Below, in pieces: positions 45,461-55,817 of a stretch of DNA of 64,000 nt. Source of the DNA: Affinundibacterium baiyunense (GTDB taxonomy: Bacteria; Pseudomonadota; Gammaproteobacteria; Burkholderiales; Burkholderiaceae_D); NCBI RefSeq assembly GCF_018139645.1, contig NZ_JAGSPM010000006.1, positions 62,001-126,000 on the forward strand, read 5' to 3'. Made by a program: the position numbers and the translations under genes. Under the pieces are notes generated by a model, which saw only the letters and a program-made list of their open reading frames with translations, ran no database searches and was not told the DNA's origin. Each line of letters starts with the position of its first letter. Position 1 is the stretch's first letter.

Positions 45461-46840
45461 ATGGAGATGCACTTGAAACCAACTAAGCAACTTATTCGAT
45501 CAAGCTTGAAATTCAATTTACGATCAATCGGAGTCGCCGTGGCGATAATGGGGGCGTTTGCACAATCTGCAAACGCGGCGGATAGTGAACTCAAAACGGC
45601 GATTGCAAAAAATTATCAATCGCAGTTGAAGCCCTTATTTGAGTACTTTCACCAAAATCCTGAGCTTTCGTTTATGGAAACCAATACGGCGGCACGTCTG
45701 GCAAAGGAATTGCGCGCAGCGGGTTTTGAGGTTACCGAAGGGGTTGGAAAGACGGGTGTGGTCGCGATCTTGAAAAATGGTCCGGGTCCCTTAGTCATGC
45801 TTCGTGCGGACATGGACGGTCTGCCTTTAGAAGAAAAATCGGGTTTGCCGTATGCATCGAAAGTACAGCAAAAAGATCCAGATGGAAAATTGCAGCATGT
45901 GATGCACGCTTGTGGTCATGATGTGCATATCACTAGTTTAGTTGGTACCGCAGTACAAATGGCTGCACGTAAGCAACAGTGGTCAGGCACCTTGATGTTG
46001 ATAGGCCAGCCAGCAGAAGAGCGGGTTGGTGGTGCAGCTGCGATGATGAAAGATCAAATTTGGAAACGTTTTGGGAAACCTAAATATGCTTTAGCGTTCC
46101 ATGTTGATTCTGGCTCAGAAGCTGGCAAGATCGTCGCTGAAGAAGGCTCGCCTTATTCTGGCGTAGATACGGTGGAGATAACGGTACACGGTATTGGTAC
46201 ACATGGTGCCTATCCGCATTTGGGCAAAGACCCGGTTGTCATCGGTTCGCAAATTGTTTTAGCTTTACAGACGATAGTCACACGTGAAGTGGCGCCGCGT
46301 GAACCAGCAGTGATCACTGTTGGATCCTTCCATTCAGGTACGAAGTCCAACATTATTTCAGACCAAGCGAAGTTGCAATTAAGTGTGCGCAGCGAAAGTA
46401 AAGAAACTCGCGCTCTATTATTGTCCGCAATTAAACGTGTCGCTCTCAATACAGCGCGCGCAGCAGGTCTACCAGAAAATTTATTGCCCGAAGTGGTCGA
46501 AGTCGATACGCCAACACCTCCAACTCTGAACGATATTCCACTGACGCAGCATTTGAAAAAAGTTTGGACAGAGAAGCTAGGCAAAGACGCGTTCGCAACA
46601 CCGAAAATGCGTGACGGCATGGGCGCAGAAGACTTTCCTTTCTTCGTGAGTGAGCCGTATATCCCTAGCGTGTATTTTTCAATCGGTGGCACGCCAAAAG
46701 AAGATTTTGAAAGAGAAAGCAAAGGCGGCCCAGCCGTGCCAGGTCATCACAGTCCTTTGTTTAAAATCACACCTGAACCAGCAGTACGGGCAGGGGTTGA
46801 GGCGAGTGTGATTGCTTTGTTGGATTTGTTGAAGAAGTAA
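45461..46840 (+). CDS. Secreted M20 family metallo-amidohydrolase
   Basis: A 459-residue M20D-type amidohydrolase with a signal peptide (FNLRSIGVAVAIMGAFAQSANA). Metal ligands are in MLRADMDGLPLEE, VMHACGHDVHIT and GQPAEERVGGAAAM. The dimerisation domain begins GVDTVEITVHGIGTHGAYPHLGKDPVVIG, and the late GMGAEDFPFF and PGHHSPLF complete the site. Homologues hydrolyse N-acyl amino acids or aminoacylated compounds (hippurate, IAA conjugates). Periplasmic export and the neighbouring TonB receptors suggest scavenging. Starts at 45461 or 45467 are both possible. Confidence 0.9.
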   Translation: MEMHLKPTKQLIRSSLKFNLRSIGVAVAIMGAFAQSANAADSELKTAIAKNYQSQLKPLFEYFHQNPELSFMETNTAARLAKELRAAGFEVTEGVGKTGVVAILKNGPGPLVMLRADMDGLPLEEKSGLPYASKVQQKDPDGKLQHVMHACGHDVHITSLVGTAVQMAARKQQWSGTLMLIGQPAEERVGGAAAMMKDQIWKRFGKPKYALAFHVDSGSEAGKIVAEEGSPYSGVDTVEITVHGIGTHGAYPHLGKDPVVIGSQIVLALQTIVTREVAPREPAVITVGSFHSGTKSNIISDQAKLQLSVRSESKETRALLLSAIKRVALNTARAAGLPENLLPEVVEVDTPTPPTLNDIPLTQHLKKVWTEKLGKDAFATPKMRDGMGAEDFPFFVSEPYIPSVYFSIGGTPKEDFERESKGGPAVPGHHSPLFKITPEPAVRAGVEASVIALLDLLKK

Positions 46841-46866
46841 TTGGACTGATTTTTATGTAACTTCAT

Positions 46867-46896
46867 AAGGCGGTTTAGATACCGCCTTTGGTTTTT
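46867..46896. terminator. Terminator between the amidohydrolase and the TonB receptor
   Basis: An 8-bp stem (AAGGCGGT with ACCGCCTT), 6-base loop and a downstream T5. It lies between convergent genes and could act for both. Confidence 0.75.
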
Positions 46897-49080
46897 CTAG
46901 AAGCTATGGTCAAAGCTTAGTTTGAGTTGCCGGTAATAGCGATTACTTGAATATTGAGACACTTCGCTTTCGGGATTGAACCATTGCATTAGATTATGAA
47001 ATCTGCGATTCAGTAAGTTATCGATGGCTAAACGAAGTTTTGTTTTTGGCGTAAATTTCCATAAGCCATAAATATCCAATTCAATTGAACTCGGAGACGA
47101 GGAACGCTGATTCTCAGCGAGTAAATAGGGCTGTGATTGGCGATAGCGCCAATTTCCACCAAGACTTAGCGGCAAATTAGTCGAGTTGTAGTCGAGGTTT
47201 AGGCTTGCGTTCATTGGTGTTGATGTTAATTTGTTGTCAGGCGCAGGTAAATAAGACACGCTCGACCAATTTTTGGAAATGTTAAAACTGAGATTGATAT
47301 CGGGACTCTCCACCCAAAACCGCTTGAGCGGAAATTGAGTATTTAAATCGACACGTTTGCTGACTCCATTGCCAGCGTTTACAACTTGCCGCCACCAAAA
47401 ATCATTGATGAATTTTGTTTCCATACGATGTAGATCGGAGATGCGACGTACGATGAATTTAGCGCTGTAGGTGAGTTCCTTCGTATCATTATGTTCGTAA
47501 CTTGCTTCGAGTGACCAAGCGAGTTCAGGCTTTAACATGGGGTTGCCGTGTATGCTCGGATTCTGTTCTGAGTTATTTGGGAGTACGAACTTAGGATGAA
47601 TTAAGAAAAAATTTCCTGGTGCTTTGAATGTGCGAGAGACACCAAATCGAAGACGGTCTGTATTTTCTGAATTTAACTGCCAAAGTGTTTGCAAGATCGG
47701 ACTCCAGACACTAGATATATTTCTAGCAGAGAGTTGCGCAGTGCCTTCACTAGAAACCGCGACGGATTCCCAACGTAGGCCTAAATAAGCAGAAGATTCT
47801 TTGCGAAATCTCCATTCATCTTGAACGAAAGCTGCGTAATTGTTGACGACTGAATGTGTATTTTGATGCGGCTCTCTGTCAACTATAAGTACCGGTGGGG
47901 GGAAGGGGCCAGTTAATTCTTGGTGGCGCTGTTGACGGTTATTGATGCTAGAGAGATTGATGCCACCAACCAAGTCGTGCTCTTCAACGGTGAGGACGCT
48001 TAGTTTGAGTGATGTATTGATTCTGTTTTCAAGCTCTTGTGAATGCACTTGACGATCAAATAGTAAGCGATTCTGTTGATCAAAATTACTATCTTGATCT
48101 CGGAATTGATTCCGTTTACCAGATAATCCCACACTAAGGTCGATCTTGGTTACCTCGCCGAGCTTATCTAAAACTTTGAGAGTGGTGCCGCCATTTATGT
48201 CATGTAGCTTATTCGATCGGTGGATGCGAGGATAGGGAACTGGACTACCTTTCTGAAAGAAATATTCTTGCTCAGCAGTATTTTGTCCTTCACTGGTTTG
48301 AACATAGCTTGTTAGTTTGAGATTCAGTCCGTCAGGTTTTTTATATTGAATTACCGGACTCACATAAAAGCTCTTTACTGGAAATTCAGAATTGTCGGCA
48401 GTAGAGTATGCGCGTATGAGTTCGTTTCTTCGATTATATTCATAGCTCTGCATCTCCCCCTTTGAGTATGAAACATACTTTCTAGCAGATGTGGTCAATG
48501 AGTATGACCATTCGTCCCATTTGTCCGAACTGGTCCATGTTACATAGGGCGATGTTTTTAATTCGTGAGTTACGCCAAAGTTGATGTTTTGTTGCTTAGT
48601 CTGCGGAATTTTTTTCAAAACGATATTAATCGTCCCCGCTATTCCTTGACTGCTAAATTCCGCACTTCCTAAACGATAGATTTCCACACGCTCTATACTT
48701 TGCATGGGGATGTCATTGATATTGATGCCGCGTGGTGGCTCATTATCAACAAGGATTTGTGTATAGCCGCTGTTTAATCCAGGCAATTGCATTACACCTT
48801 TGATGACGATGACACCGGGCACGCGTTTCATTGCTTCGGTGATGTTGGTGTCTCCGTAACGTGCCAGATCGGCATTGCTAACGATGTTTTTTGCAGCGGC
48901 ATCACGACTTAGATTTTCGATTTCACTTTTTGCTTTGACTTCAACCGCTTGTATCTTTTCTTGACTACTCTCTTGCTTAACGTTGGTGGAAGCAGCTTGT
49001 GTTTGTGCTTGAATGGGGGAGCATAGGCAAGCTGTTGCTAGCAGTGAGGCCTGCAACAGGGTTGAGGTTTTGAAGGGCAT
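46897..49080 (-). CDS. TonB-dependent receptor, second copy of a tandem pair
   Basis: A 727-residue outer-membrane receptor with a signal peptide (LQASLLATACLCSPIQAQ). The plug contains VEVKAKSEIENLSRDAAAKNIVSNADLARYGDTNITEAMKRVPGVIV, YTQILVDNEPPRGININDIPMQSIERVEIYRLGSAEFSSQGIAGTINIVLKKIP. The barrel ends QLKLSFDHSF. It is clearly a paralogue of the receptor encoded immediately upstream (49380-51575): the plug segments align nearly residue for residue while the barrels differ more. The substrate is unknown. The adjacent secreted amidohydrolase hints at amino acid or acyl-conjugate uptake. Confidence 0.9.
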   Translation of the reverse strand: MPFKTSTLLQASLLATACLCSPIQAQTQAASTNVKQESSQEKIQAVEVKAKSEIENLSRDAAAKNIVSNADLARYGDTNITEAMKRVPGVIVIKGVMQLPGLNSGYTQILVDNEPPRGININDIPMQSIERVEIYRLGSAEFSSQGIAGTINIVLKKIPQTKQQNINFGVTHELKTSPYVTWTSSDKWDEWSYSLTTSARKYVSYSKGEMQSYEYNRRNELIRAYSTADNSEFPVKSFYVSPVIQYKKPDGLNLKLTSYVQTSEGQNTAEQEYFFQKGSPVPYPRIHRSNKLHDINGGTTLKVLDKLGEVTKIDLSVGLSGKRNQFRDQDSNFDQQNRLLFDRQVHSQELENRINTSLKLSVLTVEEHDLVGGINLSSINNRQQRHQELTGPFPPPVLIVDREPHQNTHSVVNNYAAFVQDEWRFRKESSAYLGLRWESVAVSSEGTAQLSARNISSVWSPILQTLWQLNSENTDRLRFGVSRTFKAPGNFFLIHPKFVLPNNSEQNPSIHGNPMLKPELAWSLEASYEHNDTKELTYSAKFIVRRISDLHRMETKFINDFWWRQVVNAGNGVSKRVDLNTQFPLKRFWVESPDINLSFNISKNWSSVSYLPAPDNKLTSTPMNASLNLDYNSTNLPLSLGGNWRYRQSQPYLLAENQRSSSPSSIELDIYGLWKFTPKTKLRLAIDNLLNRRFHNLMQWFNPESEVSQYSSNRYYRQLKLSFDHSF

Positions 49081-49379
49081 GAGAGGGAATGAAAATTAAT
49101 GATTAAATATTTTCATCGTGTTTAGATTAATTGTCAATTTTATGCGCTTATTTATGCACTGATAATTGTGTGCTGTATTTGTCGGGAGTTTTTCTCAGGT
49201 ATGTTCCAAAGAAGCTTAGCGCGAAATGCGCATCTCGGAACAATTCATCAACGTGAGGACGCATATTGAGTTCGCCGACGATTAAGGTAGACGTTGTTGA
49301 AATTATGAGCGGTATGAACAGATGTATTTAATGATATTAAGTGCTCCGTACTATTAGTCTGCTCGATCGCTTTGTTTAT

Positions 49380-51575
49380 CTAGAATTGGTGTTCAAGGGC
49401 GAGAGACACTTTACGATATTCCGGTGAATGCCATCGGCTCAGTGTGCGTAAGCCAGCAAATCGCTGCTCACTGAAATTGTTAGACTGGCGTTTCAATAAA
49501 TTATCTATCGATGTACGCAGTAGAGTTTTCTGATCGAACTTCCACACTGCGTAGAGATCAAGCGCAAGTGGCGTTGGATTGTATATGCGTTGTGTGTTAC
49601 TCGTTTGTTGCCAGCGACTATCGCTATATCTGACGTTATATCCTAAAGTGAGAGGTAGATCCTTTGCGCGATAATCCATACTTAATTTCGTGTTGAATGT
49701 ATTTGGACTGAGGATGTTGGCTGGCCCAGGTAAATTGGAGACGCTAGACCAATGTTTGTTTAGGTCAAAACTGATATCGATGTTCGGTGAGTCCTTTATC
49801 CATCTTTTGAGTGGAAATTGCAGATCAAATTCTATGCTCTTGCTGATCGCTTTTCCCGCATTGACTAGAGAGTACCACCATAGGTTCCCGTCATAGCTAA
49901 TAACTTCTTGATGCAAGTCCGTGATGTGACGTACTTTTCCGCGAATTGTGTAGTTCAGTTCGTCTTTGCCATTGTGCTCGAAAGCCGCATCTAAAGACCA
50001 AGCTGATTCTGGGCGTAAGCTCGGGCTACCACGACGATTTGGGTCGATCATCGAATTGTTGAGTGAATTGTAGATCGGTGATGCAAGCTGAAACTCCGAA
50101 GGTGCCTTAAAGTGTCTGGATAAGCCTAGACGCACGCGATCTGTATTTTCAGGATTGAGTTGCCATAGCGTTTGCATTATCGGGCTCAGAACACTTGATT
50201 GGTGCTTTATTTTGGCGTGAGCCGTGCTTTCACTTTGTAACTCAATTGCCTCCCATCGCAAACCGAAGTAGGCAGATGATTGTTTGCGAAACCTCCATTC
50301 ATCTTGAATGAAGAAAGCGAGATTATTGATCGCTACTGCCGTGGTTTGAAGGCTGTTTTCAGTGGATGTAGGTAAGTGATTTACTTGCTGCTCATTTTTT
50401 CTGCTGTTGTCTATCGATCTTGAAAGAGTCCAGCCGCCAACGATATCGTGTTCTTCATCGCCAGCCACGGTAATTTTTCCAGAGTGATTGAAAGCGCGGG
50501 TTTTGCGATGAATATATAAGTCTCGATCAAGTGATGCACGATCATCAGGATTCTTCGCGGTATCGGAGTATTTGATCATATTGGTGATCAAGGTGAGACC
50601 TGCACTTATGTCGAATTTGAGCTTATTTGTTGTGCTTAACAATCTTAGATTGGTGCTGCCAAAATTGCTGTCGCTGCGATAGTTTTGCGTGTTTTTCCCT
50701 ACCGGTAAAGTTGAACCAATTAAAAATAAATTGCTCGTGTCCTGAGTGAATTTTGCACGATTGGCATTCAATGAAGAGGAAGAAGTGAGAGTAGTTCCGG
50801 CCTCATTCGTGTATTGGATCCGAGGGTTGATACGAAAACTGTGGGCGGTCAAGTCGCGTAAATCCTGCTGAGTGAATTTTCTTATCAGTTGATTTTTCTC
50901 ATCAAAAAATTCATTGATGTAGGCTGTTGAAGCACTACTTAAGCCACCACTATCTCTGGCACTGAGGGATAAAGAGTAAGATAGTTTATCTTGCTTATCG
51001 GATACCAACCATTCGACTGCACCAGTGTTTCGATAGCTATTGGCGAAGTTGACTTTTAATTGATTGCGCTGATTGCTAGGAATACGTTTGAGTACGATAT
51101 TGATCGTTCCTGCGATGGCTTGACTGCTAAATTGCGCGTTGCCAGCGCGATAGATTTCAACACGTTCGATTAACGTCATCGGTAAATCGTTAATGGATAC
51201 CCCGCGCGGTGGTTCGCCATCAATTAAAATCTGCGTGTATCCCGCATTCATGCCTGGCAACTGTAATTGATCTTTGACGACAAGTACGCCAGAGACGCGC
51301 TTCATCGCGTCGTTGATATTGGTATCGCCATAGCGCATGAGTTCTTCATTGCTTATTACAGTCTTGGCAGCAGTATCACCCCTCGCATTTTCTATTTCAC
51401 TCTTCGCTTTAATTTCAATTTGTTGCGATTTGGTTTGGCTTTGCTGTGTGCTTGATGGTGCTGCGGTCGATGGCGTGACTTCTTGTGGCAGTGCATAAGC
51501 GCTTGCTAGCAGTAACATCGTAAGAGAGATTACGCGAATGCGCTTTCGATGTTGTTGAAGTGGTGCACTTGGCAT
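49380..51575 (-). CDS. TonB-dependent receptor, first copy of a tandem pair
   Basis: A 731-residue receptor. The ATG at 51575 (MPSAPLQQHRKR) is preferred to an upstream in-frame TTG, since the signal peptide (RVISLTMLLLASAYALPQ) follows it. The plug has IEIKAKSEIENARGDTAAKTVISNEELMRYGDTNINDAMKRVSGVLVV and YTQILIDGEPPRGVSINDLPMTLIERVEIYRAGNAQFSSQAIAGTINIVLKRIP. The barrel ends KVSLALEHQF. Its close paralogue lies 300 bases downstream on the same strand. No substrate or regulator can be assigned from sequence, and neither gene carries an extra sigma-signalling N-domain. Confidence 0.9.
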   Translation of the reverse strand: MPSAPLQQHRKRIRVISLTMLLLASAYALPQEVTPSTAAPSSTQQSQTKSQQIEIKAKSEIENARGDTAAKTVISNEELMRYGDTNINDAMKRVSGVLVVKDQLQLPGMNAGYTQILIDGEPPRGVSINDLPMTLIERVEIYRAGNAQFSSQAIAGTINIVLKRIPSNQRNQLKVNFANSYRNTGAVEWLVSDKQDKLSYSLSLSARDSGGLSSASTAYINEFFDEKNQLIRKFTQQDLRDLTAHSFRINPRIQYTNEAGTTLTSSSSLNANRAKFTQDTSNLFLIGSTLPVGKNTQNYRSDSNFGSTNLRLLSTTNKLKFDISAGLTLITNMIKYSDTAKNPDDRASLDRDLYIHRKTRAFNHSGKITVAGDEEHDIVGGWTLSRSIDNSRKNEQQVNHLPTSTENSLQTTAVAINNLAFFIQDEWRFRKQSSAYFGLRWEAIELQSESTAHAKIKHQSSVLSPIMQTLWQLNPENTDRVRLGLSRHFKAPSEFQLASPIYNSLNNSMIDPNRRGSPSLRPESAWSLDAAFEHNGKDELNYTIRGKVRHITDLHQEVISYDGNLWWYSLVNAGKAISKSIEFDLQFPLKRWIKDSPNIDISFDLNKHWSSVSNLPGPANILSPNTFNTKLSMDYRAKDLPLTLGYNVRYSDSRWQQTSNTQRIYNPTPLALDLYAVWKFDQKTLLRTSIDNLLKRQSNNFSEQRFAGLRTLSRWHSPEYRKVSLALEHQF

Positions 51576-51694
51576 GAAGTAAATAAGCAATTAGATTTAT
51601 TTTTGCAATCTTGGATTCTGTTGCTTAAGTGCTCAATAGTCAATCAGACTAAGATAGAAATTCTGTGCAAATTATTGGTTGATTTGTTGAAGGC

Positions 51695-52363
51695 TTATTT
51701 AGTATTGCCTGCAATCTCGTCCAGAATTTCATTCCCTAGATGCGTCACATCTCCCCAGTCGATGAGTGAGAGTTCACCGTTTTCGAAAGAAAAGCGATTG
51801 ATGCTCGCGTTGTAAATGGTAATGGTTCGTTCGGCATTCAGTGGCAGCTTCATGGCAGCGCGATAGGCGCATTCGAGTACGCCGCCGTGGGCAACGATGG
51901 CGATTTTCTTGCCTTGATATTGGTTCGCATAGTGCGATATTGCATCGATGGTTCGGTGCTGAAATTCTCGTATGCTCTCACCGACGTTGTTGGGATCGTC
52001 TTGTTTGGCGGGAAAATGAAAATCAGGATCGCGCGCGCGCCATTGCGCGTACTCATCTGGATAAAGTTCCGGTAGCTCGCTGTATAGCTTTCCTTCAAAA
52101 TCACCAAAGCAGCGTTCGCGCAATGCTGCATCGATTTTGGTTGGTATGCCTTGCAAGCGGGCGATCTCGCCAGCCGTTTGCATCGCGCGTTGTAGATCGC
52201 TAGAAATGATGGCGGCCAGCGTTTCATGCTGCAATCCTGCAGCAAGTGCTTTGGCTTGACGTCGCCCCTCCGCATTGAGTGGAATATCTAAGTGACCTTG
52301 TAATTTGCGCACGGCGTTCCATGCTGTTTCGCCGTGACGAATTAATAAAATTTCTGTGCGCAC
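51695..52363 (-). CDS. Histidine phosphatase family protein (phosphoglycerate mutase-like)
   Basis: A 222-residue enzyme of the branch-1 histidine phosphatase superfamily. The phosphohistidine motif ILLIRHGETAWN is at residues 5-16. A second basic pocket is formed by SSDLQRAMQTA, ERCFGDFEGK and VAHGGVLECAYR. It is most like the cofactor-dependent phosphatases GpmB/CobC/PhoE, and its substrate is not predictable. It follows dtd by 13 bases on the minus strand, forming an operon tyrS-dtd-phosphatase. Confidence 0.9.
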   Translation of the reverse strand: MRTEILLIRHGETAWNAVRKLQGHLDIPLNAEGRRQAKALAAGLQHETLAAIISSDLQRAMQTAGEIARLQGIPTKIDAALRERCFGDFEGKLYSELPELYPDEYAQWRARDPDFHFPAKQDDPNNVGESIREFQHRTIDAISHYANQYQGKKIAIVAHGGVLECAYRAAMKLPLNAERTITIYNASINRFSFENGELSLIDWGDVTHLGNEILDEIAGNTK

Positions 52364-52376
52364 TTATTTTTCTAGT

Positions 52377-52832
52377 TTATGTATCTGCTTTGGCTTTAGT
52401 TTGTAACCAAAAGGTTACGGGGCCGTCATTGGTCAGGGTGACTTTCATATCTGCACCAAATTGGCCTGTTTCGACGTATGCATGTCGTTGTTTTGCCAAC
52501 GCGACAAAGTGATCAAATAATTGTTTGCCGAGTGCAGGTGGAGCTGCTGGAGTGAATGAAGGGCGCGTACCAGATTGCGTATCGGCGGCAAGGGTAAATT
52601 GTGGCACTAGGAGCAAGCCACCTTGTACATCAGTCACGCTGCGGTTCATTTTGCCAGCATCGTCTGAGAACACGCGATAGCTGAGCAATCGCGTCAGTAA
52701 TTGCTCAGCATCTTTCTCGGTGTCATTGCGTTCGGCGCAAACTAGCACCATCAATCCAGCGTCGATCGCGCCTATGGTGGCGCCATCGACGACGACTTGG
52801 GCATGTGTGACGCGTTGCAGTAAAGCGATCAT
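52377..52832 (-). CDS. dtd: D-aminoacyl-tRNA deacylase
   Basis: A 151-residue DTD that hydrolyses D-aminoacyl-tRNAs and proofreads tRNA charging. The two active-site signatures are present: [20 protein letters not shown] (SQFTL-type, here PQFTL) and the Gly-cisPro segment [13 protein letters not shown] at the C-terminus. Its start overlaps the tyrS stop by 4 bases, consistent with a functional pairing with tyrosyl-tRNA synthetase, an enzyme that can misload D-Tyr. Confidence 0.95.
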   Translation of the reverse strand: MIALLQRVTHAQVVVDGATIGAIDAGLMVLVCAERNDTEKDAEQLLTRLLSYRVFSDDAGKMNRSVTDVQGGLLLVPQFTLAADTQSGTRPSFTPAAPPALGKQLFDHFVALAKQRHAYVETGQFGADMKVTLTNDGPVTFWLQTKAKADT

Positions 52833-54088
52833 GCTGTCAGTGTGACTTTCGCAAATTTACGTTTACCGACTTGCAGCACAACCGTACCCGCCTGTACTTG
52901 TAATTGCTTGTCGCTGATCACTGCGCCATCGATACGCACACCACCTTGATCAACCATGCGCATTGCTTCTGAAGTGGAAGCACACAAATTGGCTTGTTTC
53001 AGCAATTGTGCAATCCCGATTGGTGCGCCGCTTAAACTAACTTCAGCGATGTCGTCAGGGATGCCGCCTTTTGATCGATTCACAAAATCTGCCAACGCAT
53101 CTTCCGCCGCTTGTTTGTTATGGAAGCGCGTGACGATTTCTTGTGCAATAGCGACTTTGATGTCGCGTGGATTTTGACCTTCTGCGACAGATTTTTTGTA
53201 TTGCGCGATTTGTTCTAAGGAGCAGAACGACAGTAAATCGTAGTAGCGCCACATCATTTCGTCAGAAATACTCATGACTTTGGCGAACATCGTATTGGCT
53301 GGTTCGGTAATCGCGATGTAGTTGTTTTTCGATTTGGACATTTTTTCCACGCCATCTAAACCTTCTAGTAATGGCATCGTCAAAATACATTGTTGCTCTT
53401 GCCCATAGTCTTTTTGTAGTTCACGACCGACCAACAGATTGAATTTCTGATCTGTTCCGCCTAATTCCAAATCCGCATGCAGGGCAACAGAATCATAGCC
53501 TTGCATCAATGGATACAAGAATTCGTGCACAGAAATTGGCGTACCTGCTTTAAAGCGTTTGGTGAAGTCATCGCGCTCCATCATGCGCGCCACGGTGTAT
53601 TTAGACGAAAGCTGGATCAAACCACGTGAACCGAGTGGATCGCACCATTCGGAGTTGTAGCGAATTTCAGTTTTGCTTGGGTCTAATACCAAGGATGCTT
53701 GCTTAAAATAGGTTTGTGCATTTTCCTCGATTTGTTCACGCGTCAATGGTGGGCGAGTTGCATTGCGGCCAGATGGATCACCAATCATTGAAGTGAAGTC
53801 ACCAATCAAGAAAATGACGGTATGTCCTAAATCTTGCAATTGGCGCATCTTATTCAAGACTACGGTGTGACCTAGGTGCAAATCAGGTGCTGTAGGATCA
53901 AGTCCTAATTTGATTCGTAGTGGTTTGCCGGTTTTTTCGCTACGCGCTAATTTTTGTGCAAATTCGGATTCAATTAATAGTTCATCGACACCGCGTTTGG
54001 TAACCGCTAACGCGTGTTGCACTGCATCAGAAAGCGGCAGAAGAGTCGTAGCGCTGGGCGCTTTATCATTGGATTGTGGCAAGGTCAT
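52829..54088 (-). CDS. tyrS: Tyrosyl-tRNA synthetase
   Basis: A 419-residue class I synthetase. HLGH (about 71-74) in [18 protein letters not shown] and [10 protein letters not shown] (about 250) form the ATP site. [15 protein letters not shown] and the C-terminal S4-like domain ([32 protein letters not shown]) are present. The shape is that of the TyrZ-like group with an N-terminal extension. The divergent M23 peptidase gene begins 264 bases away. Confidence 0.96.
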   Translation of the reverse strand: MTLPQSNDKAPSATTLLPLSDAVQHALAVTKRGVDELLIESEFAQKLARSEKTGKPLRIKLGLDPTAPDLHLGHTVVLNKMRQLQDLGHTVIFLIGDFTSMIGDPSGRNATRPPLTREQIEENAQTYFKQASLVLDPSKTEIRYNSEWCDPLGSRGLIQLSSKYTVARMMERDDFTKRFKAGTPISVHEFLYPLMQGYDSVALHADLELGGTDQKFNLLVGRELQKDYGQEQQCILTMPLLEGLDGVEKMSKSKNNYIAITEPANTMFAKVMSISDEMMWRYYDLLSFCSLEQIAQYKKSVAEGQNPRDIKVAIAQEIVTRFHNKQAAEDALADFVNRSKGGIPDDIAEVSLSGAPIGIAQLLKQANLCASTSEAMRMVDQGGVRIDGAVISDKQLQVQAGTVVLQVGKRKFAKVTLTA

Positions 54089-54352
54089 GATGGTATTTAC
54101 TAATTAATTAAATAGAATTCGAGATGAATCAAAGTATGTCAAAAAGTTTTGTAACAAGACTAGCGAAAAAAGTCGCTCGCTCGCATAATCGTTAGCTTGC
54201 ATTATTCGCCATTTGCTTTACAATCGGGCGACTAATTTTCGCCCCCATTTTCAATAATAAATTAATAAAAATAAAAGAAGTGGGTTTGCAAACAAGCTAT
54301 TTGGTGCCAGATTTCATGATCTGACAGCGAAATATCAATTTTAACTTATTGC

Positions 54353-55747
54353 ATGCGTTTATCCGATAAATTCCGTCAATTAGCTGCAACTACGCAAGTT
54401 AAAGTCAAATCCCTGATTGAAGTCAGCATTGCGAATGCACGTGGTATGCGTGCGTCGCGTGTGATTCCTTTTACAGGCTTGTTCTTTGCCGTATGTGCAG
54501 TGGGTGCGGTCGGTGTTGCTCCATTGGCACCAGACGCTTCCAATCTTCCCGTCAAGACGGTGACGCAAGACTTGGTGTTGCCATCTTTAGATGAGCAAAT
54601 TTCTAAAATCGTGTTGCAGCAACAGCACTATGTCAAAGAAGAAAAAATCCAACGTGGCGACACCTTGGCTTCTTTGTTGCAGCGCCTAGGTGTTGATGAT
54701 GTCAATGCAGCGAATTTTTTAAAGACCGATCCGGTTGCGCGTGGCGTGTTGCAAGCACGTGCGGGCAAATCGATTCGCGTAAAGACCACCGATGAAGGTA
54801 CCTTAGAGTGGTTGCGCGTGGGGTTGGATGGCAACGATAACGCTGCTAAGACTTTGCTCGTATCTCGACGTGATCAAAATGGATTTCAAGCTGCTGAAGT
54901 GAATGAACAACTTGAACGTCGTATTGAAATGCGCTCAGGTGATATTCAATCTTCCTTGTTCGTTGCAACGGATAAGGCATTGATTCCAGCAGCGATTGCT
55001 GATCAAATTGTGAAGATGTTTGAAACAAGTATCGACTTCCGTCGTCTGCAACGTGGAGATTATTTCAACGTTGTGTACGAAACCTTCTGGCTCAATGGCG
55101 AATTAGTGAAGACCGGACGTTTGTTGTCTGGTGAATTTAAAAATTCAGGTAAATTGTCGCAAGCAGTTTGGTTTGATGAAGGTGCTGGTGAAGGTGGTTA
55201 CTATAGCTTTGATGGCAAATCATTGAAAAAAGCATTCTTAAAATCGCCACTCGAATTCTCTCGGGTATCTTCCGGTTTTTCTATGCGTGTGCATCCAATC
55301 TCAGGTAAGTGGAAACGTCATACTGGCATCGATTTCGCTGCTGCAACTGGAACACCAATCCGCGCATCGGCGGATGGCACCATCGAACACGCTGGACCAC
55401 AAGGTGGTTATGGCAATATGGTGATCATTAAGCATTGGAATGGCTACAGCACTGCTTATGCACACATGAGTCGTTTTGCACCGGGCGCTCGCAAAGGCAC
55501 GCGAGTCACACAAGGTCAAGTAATTGGTTATGTTGGCTCTACCGGCTGGTCAACTGGACCGCATTTGCATTATGAGTTCCGCGTTAACAATGAGCCGCGT
55601 GATCCAAATACCATTAGCGTGCAAAGTGCAGCGGCATTGGCGGCGCACGAGTTGCCAAAATTTAGAGCTGTTGCTGCCGAAATGGCACACCGCTTTGATT
55701 TATTGCGACCAGAAAGAAATTCTGCAACTTTGGTCGCGGCACGTTAA
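54353..55747 (+). CDS. M23 family peptidoglycan DD-metallopeptidase
   Basis: A 464-residue envelope peptidase. One N-terminal membrane helix (IPFTGLFFAVCAVGAVGVAPLAP) anchors or exports it. A LysM/OapA-like segment (EEKIQRGDTLASLLQRLGVDD) precedes the LytM/M23 domain. The zinc ligands are His and Asp in KRHTGIDFAAATGTPIRA and the His pair in GPHLHYEFRVNNEPRDP. Such MepM-like enzymes cleave peptide crosslinks during wall growth. The order tyrS divergent from this gene and followed by anmK is common in betaproteobacteria, linking wall turnover genes. Confidence 0.93.
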   Translation: MRLSDKFRQLAATTQVKVKSLIEVSIANARGMRASRVIPFTGLFFAVCAVGAVGVAPLAPDASNLPVKTVTQDLVLPSLDEQISKIVLQQQHYVKEEKIQRGDTLASLLQRLGVDDVNAANFLKTDPVARGVLQARAGKSIRVKTTDEGTLEWLRVGLDGNDNAAKTLLVSRRDQNGFQAAEVNEQLERRIEMRSGDIQSSLFVATDKALIPAAIADQIVKMFETSIDFRRLQRGDYFNVVYETFWLNGELVKTGRLLSGEFKNSGKLSQAVWFDEGAGEGGYYSFDGKSLKKAFLKSPLEFSRVSSGFSMRVHPISGKWKRHTGIDFAAATGTPIRASADGTIEHAGPQGGYGNMVIIKHWNGYSTAYAHMSRFAPGARKGTRVTQGQVIGYVGSTGWSTGPHLHYEFRVNNEPRDPNTISVQSAAALAAHELPKFRAVAAEMAHRFDLLRPERNSATLVAAR

Positions 55748-55768
55748 GTTATAACTTGCATGTCAACG

Positions 55769-55793
55769 AAGCCGAACCTAGTTCGGCTTTTTT
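55769..55793 (+). terminator. Intrinsic terminator after the M23 peptidase gene
   Basis: A 9-bp perfect stem (AAGCCGAAC with GTTCGGCTT), 3-base loop and six T. Confidence 0.88.
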
Positions 55794-55817
55794 GTTGTGA
55801 ACATCTAATTTGAGCGA

